From the NCBI GenBank assembly GCA_002049455.2, contig KV918888.1:1-64000 (forward strand): a stretch of DNA of 64,000 nt, read 5' to 3'. A model generated the notes under the pieces. The model saw only the letters and a program-made list of their open reading frames with translations, made no database searches and had not been told where the DNA came from. This DNA is from Porphyra umbilicalis. Lineage: Eukaryota > Rhodophyta > Bangiophyceae > Bangiales > Bangiaceae. The position numbers were made by a program, and so were the translations under genes. This document shows positions 11,501 through 21,515 of the stretch, piece after piece (the first letter of the stretch is position 1; the number at the start of each line of letters is the position of its first letter).

Positions 11501-12919
11501 CTTCGGCGGGGGGGGGGTCGGGCGTCCCCCCGCCGCCGCCGCTGCCGCCGCCGCCGGCCGCCGCGTCGCCAGCCGCGTCGCCCGCCGCCGTTGCGGCGAG
11601 CGCACCGGCGACCGCCGCGTCCACCGCCGCCGCGTCGGCAACCGCAAACGCCGGCGCGTCCTGCGCTTCCCCCGCCGCCAGCAGCGCCGACGCGGCGACT
11701 TCCGCTTCGGAGCGCCCGCGCACGACGAGCACCGCCGGCAGCAGCGGGGAGGCCGGGTGGAGGAGCGTCGCCGCGTCGGCGTAATCCGCCTCCCCCGAAA
11801 CAACGTCCGCCAAGCCCGTCGCGTCGACGGAGAGGGGCACCAGCCCGGCACGCGACGCGGCGGGCGACCGCACGACGGCGGCGGGGACGGGGAGCGGCGC
11901 GCGGTCGTCGACGGCAGCGACGGCGGCGGGGGGGGGCACCCCACCCCCCGCCGCCGCCGCCGCCGCCTCTGCCGCCGCGTCGCCGGCGGCGAGCAGCGCC
12001 GCCGCGGCGGCGGCGACATCCACCTCGAGCGGCACCGCGTGGCGGCCCGCGTCGTAGAGGAAGGGCAGCAGCCGCGGCGCGACGGTCGGCGTCGACGCGT
12101 GCGCGGCGGTGGGGGCGGGGCCGGCGGCGGGCGTCGACCGCGGCGACGGCCGCGGCGGCGGCGGGACAAACCGCTGCATCAGCGCGCCCGCCGCCGCCGG
12201 CGCGTAGACGCGCGTGCGGTTGTGGACGGCCGACAGCCACAGGGCCGCCTCCTCGCGCTCGGGGGGGGTTAGGTCGGCTGCGAGGACGAGCAGGGGGAGG
12301 CGGGAGGGGAGGCCGAGGACCACGTCCTCCCAGTCGGGCACGGCGCCGCAGAGGACGTCCTCCAAGACGACCGCCGCATAGTCGTCGAGGGCGGCGCCAA
12401 TGGGCACGTCGGGGGGGGCGGGGGCTTCCTCGTCCTCCTCCTCCTCCTCCTCGTCCTCCTCCTCCTCCTCGGCATTGCCGACGCTGTCCTCCTCGTCGCC
12501 TCTCTCAACGCCCACGGCAGCGGCGGACGCGGGCGCGGCCGCCCCGTCGGCCATGCCACCCCCCCCCCCCTCGCCTCTAGCGGCCGCCGCCGCCTCGCCC
12601 TCCCCCCCCACCTCTGGGCACAGCGACTCGGCGGGCACCCCATACGCCATTTGAATGAGCACCTCGGGGGTGACGACCGTCACCGCCGCCGCCGCATCGT
12701 CCACCCGCACGCCCGTGTCGGCGACGACCACCCGCCCGCGCACGCCGTCGGCGGCGAGGCGCGTCACCGCCGTCATGGCCGCCGACCGGCAGGCCGTCAC
12801 GTAGAGCACGTGGGGGGGCCCCCCACGCGGTGGGGGGGGGGGGTCACCGGCAACCCCCCGCCCATGGACGGCGTCGACGCAGCGGCGGCGGCGGCGGCGG
12901 CCGCCGCCGCCGCCGCGTC

Positions 12920-12950
<31 letters not shown>

Positions 12951-13414
12951 TCGCCGGCGGCGGGGGGCCCCACCGCCGCCAAGGCGGCGGTGAGCGCCCG
13001 CACCAGCGGCCGGCGGCCGACCCCCCCCACGCTCGTGTAGACGGCGCTGTCGCCGCCGAGCACCGCCGCCACCGCCGCCGCCGCGGCCGCGTCCAGCGCC
13101 GGCGCCGCGCCCGCGACCGCGTCGGCGACGGCGGCGGCGGCGGCGGCGGGGACGGGCGACGCGCCGAGCGCGGCGGTGCGCGACGCGCCCGACGGGCGAC
13201 CGAGGCGGGGGGCGGCGGCCGCCGCGTCGGCGGCGGCGGCGGCGCCGCCGCCGCCGGCCCCGTCGGTGGGCGGTCCGGGCGGCCACCCGGCCAAGTCGAC
13301 CGCCGCCCCCGTGTCGAGGTGCACCCCGCCCGCGGCGGCGGTCGTGCGGGAGCGCAGCACGTCGGGGGTGGGGGGGGGGGGGGGGCGCCCGCGCCAGCGG
13401 TGGAGGCGGCGGCA

Positions 13415-13455
<41 letters not shown>

Positions 13456-13659
13456 CGCACCCGCCGCGGGTGGCCCCACGGCCGCCGCCGGCGCGGCGGT
13501 CGGCGTCGACGGTGGCGGCAGCGGCGGCGGCGGCTGCTGCGAGGCAGACGATGCCGACAGGAGGAGTGGCGCCACGACCGCACCGCGGCGGTGGCGGCGG
13601 CGGAGCGGGGCGCCGGCGGGGGGGGCACCCGCCCCCAGAGGGGCGCCCGCCGCCGGCGC

Positions 13660-13690
<31 letters not shown>

Positions 13691-13779
13691 GCCGCCCGCG
13701 TCGGGCGGCGGCCGAGAAAGGCCGACGACACGGACGGGGCGGCGGCAAAGGACGGGAGGGGGGTGGCGGAGGGGGCCAT
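8230..13779 (-). CDS. Ski2/ISE2-type DExH RNA helicase-like protein with degraded motifs; frame broken at homopolymers
   Basis: Three minus-strand frames, switching at G/C runs, can be read as one helicase-like protein starting with a transit-peptide-like MAPSATPLPSFAAAPSVSSA at 13779. In order: a motif I region with TSVGGVGRRPLV instead of a GKT loop (about 13000-13060); YVTACRSAAM and VTVVTPEVLIQMAYG, which fit motifs Ia/Ib (12640-12810); a motif II region reading VVLEDVLCG instead of DEVH (about 12340-12380); LVLAAD instead of SAT; LHAGVSPALR (about 11440); a motif VI region AIADRRKGI (about 11280-11310); then a DSHCT-like tail with ALYAAAALVLVDG (about 9150), AVAAWTAGAPWASTV and DLVAVLQTVRGVL (8345-8470) and MGRYPVDD (about 8260). 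The order matches plastid ISE2 of plants, but every catalytic motif is altered. A Glu/Asp-rich insert lies at 12421-12475. The exact 3' end is not fixed. Assignment rests on remembered motif patterns. Confidence 0.55.
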
Positions 13780-14488
13780 GGCGGCGGCGGGGTGAACCGG
13801 CGGCACCCGTCGGCACACGGGCGGGCGCCGACCGGCGGGGGCGGGACGCGCCGGGGGGTGGGGGGGGGGGGGCGGCGGGGGGCGGGGGGGGGGGGGGCGG
13901 CGGGGGGCGGGGGGGGGGGGGCGGCGGGGGGCGGGCGTCGCGGCCGCCGCGCGCGCGGGCGGCGGGACCGCCGCATCGACCGCCCCGGCGCGTGAGATCC
14001 GACGGGGCGTTGGGCCCGTGGAAAGCACTTGTGGGGCTCCGACGGTGTATCCGGGAGTGTTGTTAAATATTCAAGTCGAACACGCTTGCTGCGCCCAAGA
14101 CCGAGTGGATGGAGAAAGTGGAGACATGCATGTCTCCAATGAATCCTTTCAACTACGCATGCGTAGTTGAAAGGATTCATTGACCTGACCAAACGAGATT
14201 GCGCATACGCAGCTGTCTGTAGAGCTGCAGCTGCCGTGTCGCAGACCTGGTCCGTTCGGCTGCAAGCTGCCACCCGAGGTGCCCCACGCCGCTACGCGTG
14301 GGGGCGCCCAGCGGGGTGCTTGCGTCAGCACGTCACAATCATGCACACCTGAGACGCGCCCCGCGGCGCGTATCGCGCGATTCGCAGTATCCCGTTGCCT
14401 TGTTGCCACCGTTTCTGGCCAGTGGCCACGGTGCAGACACCCCAGTGCGCTCCGCGGGAGGATTCTCGTGCCCGCGTCAGGAAGGCGC
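13780..14488. other. intergenic region with G runs and palindromes
   Basis: Long G tracts at 13860-13930 give way abruptly near 14000 to ordinary composition. The stretch carries two perfect palindromes (14121-14182) and the presumed upstream region of the following plus-strand gene. Confidence 0.6.
14121..14182. repeat. two adjacent perfect palindromes (16 bp and 46 bp)
   Basis: GAGACATGCATGTCTC (14121-14136) is its own reverse complement. Directly next to it, 14137-14182 is a 46-bp perfect palindrome centred on ACGCATGCGT, with arms beginning CAATGAATCC and ending GGATTCATTG. There is no spacer in either one. Confidence 0.9.
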
Positions 14489-16804
14489 ATGCGCACCCCG
14501 AGAGTCGGTCGTTGCGTGTCACCAGAGCTTGAGTGGCACCTTTTAAGAGCCAGGCAGCCGCCGCTGCAGACGCCGGTCGGCTTTGCTGATGCGCGCGGCA
14601 GCCGTTGCACGCTCACGCCTCGTCGAGCACGGCCCCGGAGGATTGACGAAGCCGTGCCCATGGAGCTGCATGATGAGCGCGGCTGTCGCACACGTGACAC
14701 CGTGGAGCCTGTGGAGGCCGCGGCCGGGTCCAGACTGCGCCGCGACGGGCCACCGCATGTCGTCAACGAGGCGGATGCGACAGGGGACGAGCGGCTCCAG
14801 TGGGAGCGTCCGTGGCCGCTCGCCGGCTCTCGACGTATAGCCGTGGATGCGACGATGGAGCCCTGCATGGGTCTCATGTTGTCGGTGCCGGTACAGCGGC
14901 GGTGCTTGCCGATCCTGCGACTTGCGACTGGCAAGATCAGCGTCGCTCTGATCCTGCGTGGTAAGACGCAAGTAGAGCGCTTGACGGAGGTAGGGGCACC
15001 CACCGCCAGTGTTCCTGCTAGCTTCATCATCCGCACACCTTTGCGAGACGGCACCGCACCGCGTTTTGTCCTACAAGCTGCATCACCTGAAGCGGCTAGC
15101 CGGTGGGTCGACCGCCTCCACCCTTGGACCGTCTCGTGGATAGACCTTTTGCAAGCGGGCCAAGGATTGACCGACGCGGCATCGTACTTTGCCAGGGCGG
15201 GCGCAACCAGTACTGGGACCGCGACCTCCCCTGCGACCTCCCCTTCCTTACCAGCCGCGTCGCAAGAGCACCCTGCTCGCGGCAATGTGGCGGCCGCGGC
15301 CGCCTCTGCCCTGAACATCTTGTCCACCGCCATCGACGCAATCGCTGTGTGCGTCAAGGCGACAGGCCATGCCATTAATGCCCTCGGCTTGGTGCGGGCC
15401 GGCGAGGCCATCCCTGTTGCGGGCCCAATTGTGCTCTGCCTCCATGCGCTTTGTAAGGTGTTCGCGACGGCTTCAGCTGAGCGTGGCGCGGGCGCAAAAG
15501 TGCTGGCCGACGCCCAGGTCAACGCGACCCTGTGCATCGCGGCATTGAGCGTGAGTGCCGCCCTACCAAACCGCAGTGGTGCAGGTAGCTTTGTGGCAAA
15601 GTGCCTGGAAAAGCTCCTAATGGCCATTGAAGAGGACGTGGGGGAGCTGCTGCACTTCCAACTATGCGGGCGGCTGTGGACCTTGTTGCTCCGTGGCGGT
15701 ACGGGCATCCCGACGCGCGTGAAAACACACTTGTCGGAGCTGCGTCCTATGCTCCACCTCGTCCTCACGTACTTCCCGATAGATGAGCTACGGCAAGCAC
15801 AGAATACGGCAGCGATGCCGTCGTCGGCTTGGGTCAGCGGCACGGACTCCCATCTTGCTGGTGGTTTCTCCCCTCAGGCCCCCATGGGGGTGGTGCCCAC
15901 GGTGTCGTCTGCTGATGAAGGTGCGGGCAGGGGAAGACCTCTTTCTACTGCGGAGCCTGACTCGCTTGAAGGTGCCACCCTGGGGTCACTCTCTGGCCTC
16001 GACGGGTCGGAAATACGTACGGTACACCGGGACCCGTGGCAGCCTAGCTCCGGCACCATGCCTTCCAACTGGGAGCACCCCTCCCCCGATGTTTCGGTTC
16101 GGATTCCCACTGCCCTCGATTCCGCTTCGTTGTTGGCGGACCCTGCCTCGTTGATCACTTCCATCTCCCCTTCTGACGGTCCCTTCTCGCCGCGTCGCAC
16201 CGAGTTCTCACCAACTGGTGCTGGTGAGGTCTCATCCACAGATGTGGTACCCAACGGTTCGACGGATGAGTATGGATTCGCCCTTTTTAGGCCCGCCTGG
16301 CTCACCGAGAAGCCGGCAGTGGCAACAATGCCAGCGGGTATGGGGCAACCCACTTCGCCCACTGCCACTCTCGAGTCATCATGTGAAGAGAGCGAGGCGA
16401 GGGAGACCTCTGAGGTCGCCCCCATTTTGCATGCTCAAGAGGACAGCACACTGTACCAGCTCTTCTACGAGGCCGCCGCGCTGGGAAACCTCAGCGCAAT
16501 GGCCAACCTCGGTGTTTGCTTTCAGCAGGGTATCGGCGTGGCACCGAGCCTAGCGGCCGCCATGGACCTGCTCGCAGTGGCGGCGCATGCGGGTGACAGC
16601 GTCGCACGGCGGAAGCTGCGGCTAGCTCTCCCAGAGTTGGAACAGGCGACCTACATGACGGAGGACCAATATCTCTTACTGTACGCAGCGGCGGCGCACA
16701 ATGGCGTCGGAGTCATCCAACAGCGGTCCCTACTGGGGCTCCCGGCTGTGATGCCGTCGCCGCCACCGCCTGCTGCGAGCGCCGGGACACGGCCAACGCC
16801 ATGA
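14489..16804 (+). CDS. PH-like / helical bundle / Sel1-repeat protein, possible immune or signalling adaptor
   Basis: The frame is open from 14279; the first Met is at 14489 (771 residues), with a second candidate at 14660. Residues about 130-215 resemble a PH domain: the end reads FIIRTPLRDG then RFVLQAASPEAASRWVDRL, as in PH strands 6-7 and the C-terminal helix. Residues about 265-440 are helical and hydrophobic, with GEAIPVAGPIVLCLHALCKV, which recalls the N-terminal four-helix domains of MLKL/HeLo-type cell-death proteins. A Ser/Pro/Thr-rich linker follows. Near the C terminus YEAAALGNLSAMANLGVCF and AAMDLLAVAAHAG make one clear Sel1 repeat and part of a second. PH and Sel1 calls are fairly firm; the HeLo-like comparison is inference. 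Composition is less GC-extreme than the island to its left, and no intron is evident. Confidence 0.6.
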   Translation: MRTPRVGRCVSPELEWHLLRARQPPLQTPVGFADARGSRCTLTPRRARPRRIDEAVPMELHDERGCRTRDTVEPVEAAAGSRLRRDGPPHVVNEADATGDERLQWERPWPLAGSRRIAVDATMEPCMGLMLSVPVQRRCLPILRLATGKISVALILRGKTQVERLTEVGAPTASVPASFIIRTPLRDGTAPRFVLQAASPEAASRWVDRLHPWTVSWIDLLQAGQGLTDAASYFARAGATSTGTATSPATSPSLPAASQEHPARGNVAAAAASALNILSTAIDAIAVCVKATGHAINALGLVRAGEAIPVAGPIVLCLHALCKVFATASAERGAGAKVLADAQVNATLCIAALSVSAALPNRSGAGSFVAKCLEKLLMAIEEDVGELLHFQLCGRLWTLLLRGGTGIPTRVKTHLSELRPMLHLVLTYFPIDELRQAQNTAAMPSSAWVSGTDSHLAGGFSPQAPMGVVPTVSSADEGAGRGRPLSTAEPDSLEGATLGSLSGLDGSEIRTVHRDPWQPSSGTMPSNWEHPSPDVSVRIPTALDSASLLADPASLITSISPSDGPFSPRRTEFSPTGAGEVSSTDVVPNGSTDEYGFALFRPAWLTEKPAVATMPAGMGQPTSPTATLESSCEESEARETSEVAPILHAQEDSTLYQLFYEAAALGNLSAMANLGVCFQQGIGVAPSLAAAMDLLAVAAHAGDSVARRKLRLALPELEQATYMTEDQYLLLYAAAAHNGVGVIQQRSLLGLPAVMPSPPPPAASAGTRPTP

Positions 16805-18025
16805 CGTCTGCCTGTTCAACGGCCAGCCCGCTGGCTACCTCTTGACAGTCCCGAAGCCGGAGTACGTCCGGTGACGACGCGGCCACGCGGCGCCTGACGT
16901 GGCGTCGCCCAAACGCGGCGACAACCGATGGGGTGGCGGTGCGTCACCCGCGCTGGCGCACCGTGAGTGCCCGGGTTGTGGCGTCTCGCGAGCGGTATCG
17001 TGCGGTAACTGCTGGCCGTGGTGTCGGCGGGTGTGGCGCAGGCGGACGACTGTGTTTTGGTGCTGGTAGGACGGACGCGGCGTGGGCCTTGCGGGCGGCA
17101 GTGGATTGCATGCTAGTGGGCACGTACGTGGACATGTAGGGATTCGTGGGTGGGTGGGTGCACAGGCATGAGGGAGAAGGGAGGTCCGCAGGGAGGTCCT
17201 GGAGGGTGGCCGCGTGGTAAAGCACGAGATGAAGTGATGCGAGACGAGGGTGGGGTTCGTAGGTCGGAATCAGTTCATTTTTTTAAACTCGTGGTAGCAC
17301 TGAAGAAAAAGGGGCGCGTCCCTGCTCGTGTTCCAGAGGACACTTCCAACGGAGAACCATGCAGCAGACTACAGAGATGTGTCGCACGCAACACACGGTT
17401 TCATCTGGACTCGGCCAGCGACCAGAGGACCTTCCCCTCGGGTATCACCCTAACATACCGGTCTCGCGCCAGTCTGGAAACTGGCCACCGGGCGTGGTCG
17501 TCGCCGCGGCAGCAGCCGCACTGCCGCGGGCACGACCAACTTGCAACGAGTGGGGCACTCCACTGCTTCTACTGTAACTTGTGGCTTCACAGCGCTGCCT
17601 CTCGATGCAGCAAGCCAGCCTCGTAGTAGGACAACTATCGGGAAGACTGGAATAGAAATGGGAGCAGAGCCCTGGTCATTTGTGCGTAGATCCTGGTTGT
17701 GGTCTGTCTGTGCTTCTCACAAGAATTGGATCTCGATCAGTCAGCATCCGATGCAGTTTTATTGGCTCAGGAGGCGGTTCATGTCGAGGGAGCGGATACT
17801 GTACAGCTGATCCACAGTTTTTGTGAGAAGCACTACGGTACGTATATTAATCTTCCACAATGACACGGCAATCGACAACCACACGCTGAACGCTCTGGCA
17901 CTGTGTGGTTGATCAGACGTACGGGGAGGCGGGAGTGGCGGCTCGTCTCTCGCTGCCTCTGTCCTCCCCTGTGGCCGCCCTCTCTTCTCCCACCCCGTGG
18001 TTACCGCCCCCCATCACGCTCCGCC
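16805..18025. other. intergenic region, no gene recognised
   Basis: Short frames only, none recognisable. It contains the 5' region of the SDR gene. Composition is moderate, with a T7 tract near 17280. Confidence 0.5.
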
Positions 18026-19039
18026 ATGGCCGCCTTCATCCCCCCAACGCCTGTCACGGGCGTCGTCGGGCGCGCCCCATCGGCCGCCGTCTCGACGTGG
18101 CGGCCGCGGCAGCTCCGCGCCCCCCGGCGGTTGCCCCCACCCGCCCCGCGCCAGTGGCGCGCCGCCGCGGGCGCGCCCACGCCCGCCGCCGCCACCCCCA
18201 CCGCTGACGCGCGGCCCCTCTCCCCCGGCGACACCATTGCGGTCGTGGGCGCGACGGGCGGCGTCGGGCTGCTGACGCTCCGCCGCCTCGCGGCGCTGCC
18301 CGGCGCCCCCTACGCCCTCCGCGCGGTGAGCCGCTCGACGCCCGCCGATGGCCTGCTGCCGCGCGGCGTCACGGCCGTGCGCGGGGACATTCGGCGGCCC
18401 GCCGGCAGCAGCAGCAGCGGCGGCAGCGGCGGCAGCGGCAGCGGCGGCAACGTTGACAGCCTGGCGGCGTGCCTCGCCGACGCCGCCGTCGTAATCATCA
18501 GCGTCGGCACGACGGCCTTCCCCACCCTCGCGTGGCGCGGCGGCAACACCCCCCGCGCCGTCGACGAGCAGGGTGTGGCGGCGGTGGTGGCCGCCCTCGG
18601 GCCGACGACGACGCGCGTCGTGTTTGTTTCGTCCATTGGCGTGGAGCGGCGGGGGCGCTTCCCCTTTTTCATCCTCAACGCGTTTGGGGTGCTCGACGCC
18701 AAGGCGGCGGGGGAGGCGCACGTCGCCGCGTGGGTGGCCGCGTCGCCCGCCGCGCGGTCGGCGGCCGTCGTGCGGCCGGGGCGCCTAACGGGCGCGCCCC
18801 AAACGAATGTGGGGACGACGTGGGTGGGGGGGCGCCCCGCCGAGGAGGAGGCGGGGGTGGTCGCGCGCGGGGACACGCTGCTCGGCGACGTTAGCCGCAG
18901 CGTGACCGCCGACGCGGTCGCGTGGGCGGTGACCGCGGGGGGGGGGGGGGTGTTGGACTTTTCGGTGGTTGGGCGGCAGGTGGAGAAGGGGCGGGGGGGG
19001 GACTGGACGGCGGACCTCGATGGGCTGCTCATCGAGTGA
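18026..19039 (+). CDS. atypical short-chain dehydrogenase (NAD(P)-binding), probably plastid-targeted
   Basis: The product has 337 residues in a single exon. The first about 65 residues are Ala/Arg/Pro-rich without acidic residues until D61, which fits a plastid transit peptide. A Rossmann fold follows: IAVVGATGGVG (71-81) is the dinucleotide-binding glycine loop. Downstream are VVFVSSIGVER and VVRPGRLTGAP, both typical of atypical SDRs related to cyanobacterial and plastid NmrA/Ycf39-like proteins. The canonical YxxxK catalytic pair is not obvious; the equivalent position reads VLDAKAAGE. A catalytic or a regulatory NAD(P)-sensing role is therefore possible. A Ser/Gly spacer of about 12 residues interrupts the region after the glycine loop. 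The ATG at 18026 is in a good context (CCGCCATGGCC); the frame extends upstream to 17903 but that part looks untranslated. Confidence 0.8.
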   Translation: MAAFIPPTPVTGVVGRAPSAAVSTWRPRQLRAPRRLPPPAPRQWRAAAGAPTPAAATPTADARPLSPGDTIAVVGATGGVGLLTLRRLAALPGAPYALRAVSRSTPADGLLPRGVTAVRGDIRRPAGSSSSGGSGGSGSGGNVDSLAACLADAAVVIISVGTTAFPTLAWRGGNTPRAVDEQGVAAVVAALGPTTTRVVFVSSIGVERRGRFPFFILNAFGVLDAKAAGEAHVAAWVAASPAARSAAVVRPGRLTGAPQTNVGTTWVGGRPAEEEAGVVARGDTLLGDVSRSVTADAVAWAVTAGGGGVLDFSVVGRQVEKGRGGDWTADLDGLLIE

Positions 19040-19486
19040 GGGGGGCAGAGGAAGGGCAAGCAGGCGCCATGTGCTGCTCTGCACAGCGCAGTGGTGTGGT
19101 GCATGTATTAATATCCGTCTGTGTTCTTTGGCTTAATACGATCAGAAAACGATTTAATCTAGTGACGTCGGAACTTCAGTGTGTCTGCCCACAAAATTTG
19201 TCAGTAACTACTGATGAGGTGCTGGCAATGGCGCTGACATGGCCGAGTGCGGTGGAGCACTGCCACCACCGCCCCAACATCTTGGCGCCCCTGCTCCGCG
19301 GTACGACTGCTGTGTTGTCCGCCACGGTACTGCTCGTCACTGCCAGTTGCTACTGCGACTGGGAGCTCCCGATCGTGGTGCCGCTGGTCTGTTTCGTGTC
19401 GCTCAGGCCGGGACGCTGCCGCAGCGGGCGGCTGCTGCCAGCGAGCGGTGTGCGCCCCACCTGGTTCGCGCCCGCCCCGGCCGACC

Positions 19487-20755
19487 ATGGCGGCCATCAC
19501 GCTCAAGGCGTCGCGCCTGTCGTCGCTGGCGGCCCCAGGCGGTGCAGCCGCGGCCGACGCCGCCAGCGCGGCCCCTCGCACGAGCGCCCTCCACGAGTAC
19601 TACCTGACCAAGCGGGAGGAGCTGGACGGCCTGCTCCGCGCCAAGGCTGACAACCTGCGGCGCCTCGAGGCGCAGCGCAACGCCCTCAACGCGCGCGTGC
19701 GGGCATTGCGGGAGGAGCTGCAGCTGCTCCATGAGCCCGGCTCGTACGTTGGGGAGGTGGTGAAGATTATGGGCAAGACCAAGCTCCTCGTCAAGGTCAA
19801 CCCAGAGGGCAAGTACGTCGTTGACTTGGACCCCAAGATTACCATGGGCGACGTCAAGGTCGGCGCGCGTGTGGCCCTACGCAATGATTCGTACACGCTG
19901 CACAAGGTGCTGCCGTCCAAGGTCGACCCGCTCATCTCGTTGATGCGCGTGGAGAAGGTGCCCGACAGCACGTACGAGATGATTGGGGGGCTCGAGACGC
20001 AGATCAAGGAAATCAAGGAGGTCATCGAGCTACCCATCAAGCACCCCGAACTGTTTGACGCGCTGGGGATTGCGCAGCCCAAGGGCGTGCTGCTGTACGG
20101 CCCGCCCGGGACCGGCAAGACGCTGCTGGCGCGGGCGGTCGCCCACCACACCGAGTGCACCTTCATCCGCGTGTCGGGATCGGAGCTCGTCCAAAAATAC
20201 ATTGGCGAGGGCTCCCGCATGGTCCGCGAGCTCTTTGTCATGGCGCGGGAGCACGCGCCGTCCATCATCTTTATGGACGAGATTGACTCGATCGGCTCGG
20301 CGCGGCAGGGCAGCGGCAGCGGCAATGGTGACTCGGAGGTGCAGCGGACGATGCTCGAGCTCCTCAACCAGCTCGACGGCTTTGAGCCGTCCAAGAACAT
20401 CAAGGTGCTCATGGCGACCAACCGGATTGACATTCTCGACTCGGCGCTGCTGCGGCCGGGCCGCATCGACCGCAAGATTGAGTTCCCCAACCCCAACGAC
20501 GACAGCCGGCTGTCCATCCTCGCCATCCACTCGCGCAAGATGAACTTGATGCGGCAGATCGACTTGTCGAGCATCGCCGCCAAGGCGACGGGCGCGTCGG
20601 GCGCGGAAATGAAGGCCATCTGCACGGAGGCGGGCATGTACGCGCTGCGGGAGCGGCGGGTGCACGTGACGCAGGATGACTTTGATTTGGCGGTGGCCAA
20701 GGTGATGCGGAAGGACTCGGAGGCCAACATGAGTATCAAGAAGCTGTTCAAGTGA
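19487..20755 (+). CDS. RPT6: 26S proteasome regulatory subunit 8 (AAA ATPase RPT6/PSMC5)
   Basis: An intact single-exon gene of 422 residues. RPT6 is one of six ATPases in the proteasome base that unfold substrates and feed them into the 20S core. An N-terminal Ala-rich stretch leads to a coiled coil (about 35-80), an OB-fold segment (about 86-140, [20 protein letters not shown]) and the AAA module. Walker A is GPPGTGKT (205-212), Walker B IIFMDEID (260-267), then [19 protein letters not shown], the second region of homology with [13 protein letters not shown], and a C-terminal end SIKKLFK. Length and motifs match eukaryotic RPT6 closely. Start ATG 19487 sits in GACCATGGCG. It converges with PTOX, with about 760 bases between the stops. 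GC content is lower and codon use more balanced than in the GC islands. Confidence 0.97.
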   Translation: MAAITLKASRLSSLAAPGGAAAADAASAAPRTSALHEYYLTKREELDGLLRAKADNLRRLEAQRNALNARVRALREELQLLHEPGSYVGEVVKIMGKTKLLVKVNPEGKYVVDLDPKITMGDVKVGARVALRNDSYTLHKVLPSKVDPLISLMRVEKVPDSTYEMIGGLETQIKEIKEVIELPIKHPELFDALGIAQPKGVLLYGPPGTGKTLLARAVAHHTECTFIRVSGSELVQKYIGEGSRMVRELFVMAREHAPSIIFMDEIDSIGSARQGSGSGNGDSEVQRTMLELLNQLDGFEPSKNIKVLMATNRIDILDSALLRPGRIDRKIEFPNPNDDSRLSILAIHSRKMNLMRQIDLSSIAAKATGASGAEMKAICTEAGMYALRERRVHVTQDDFDLAVAKVMRKDSEANMSIKKLFK

Positions 20756-21515
20756 GGGGAGGTTGGTTGCGTGTGGGCCTTCGTTGTTATTTTGGTTTTT
20801 TCTTCGTCTCGTCCACGCACGCTTTCAAGGGGTTGCAAGCAGCTGGTGCTCATTGGCCACGCAGGCACGTCCATGCGGAATGAGGTGCTCGCGGCTTCCG
20901 CGTTTGGGACGGGCGGAGATGAAGCGTTCTAGACTGCGTTGTGACATGGCGTCGCCGACAAACTCGCCAGCACCGTCAAAACCCTTCGCCGCGTGGTACC
21001 GGTCTTGTGGTCAGCACATCTCGGCTGGCCTTGGCCGCCTCTTACGTGATGTAAAGTTCTATGAGCTCCCGGTCATCAGCCGTTCGCCCCCGTACACGCT
21101 ATCCGCTGTGCTCAACATGCTGTTGGAAGCCGTCGTACGCTTGGAAGAGAATCTATTGTACAGCGTTGCCCATAGGAAGGTCCTCTAGTCCCACAGGGTG
21201 CACAGCACACCTCGTTGACACCACCATCAGGCGTGGCTTGTATCCTCGAATGGACAATGGCTACCCTGGTACTCTATCTACAGAGCACGCATGCGTACGA
21301 ACAAGCGTGCCATCCGCTAGATATCCCTCTCCACCCCGCCCTAGCGCAAACAAGACAAAGACATTCCCCTACCCTGGTACTCTATCTACGGAGCACGCAT
21401 GCCTACGAACAAGCGTGCCATCCGCTAGATACCCCTCCCCACCCCGCCCTGACGCAAACAAGATAAAAACAATCCCCGACAGCCGCGCCACCACACCGCC
21501 CCACGCGGTCTCATG
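20756..21515. other. intergenic region between RPT6 and PTOX
   Basis: This is the region between two convergent stops. Apart from the 108-bp tandem duplication at 21261-21476, no feature is recognised. Confidence 0.5.
21261..21476. repeat. tandem duplication, two copies of 108 bp
   Basis: Copy 1 (21261-21368) and copy 2 (21369-21476) both begin CTACCCTGGTACTCTATCTA and share GAACAAGCGTGCCATCCGCT further on, with scattered substitutions. It lies 40 bases beyond the PTOX stop. Confidence 0.9.

Noticed and set aside
12421-12480. CCTCCT simple repeat as a non-coding microsatellite
   Set aside because: On the minus strand it encodes a Glu/Asp-rich stretch in frame with the helicase-like protein, so it was kept as part of that gene.
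8277-13000. Very long plus-strand open frames (for example 9213-12272)
   Set aside because: They are Arg/Pro/Ala strings opposite the helicase-like gene; stop codons are rare in nearly pure G/C sequence, so openness carries no weight here.
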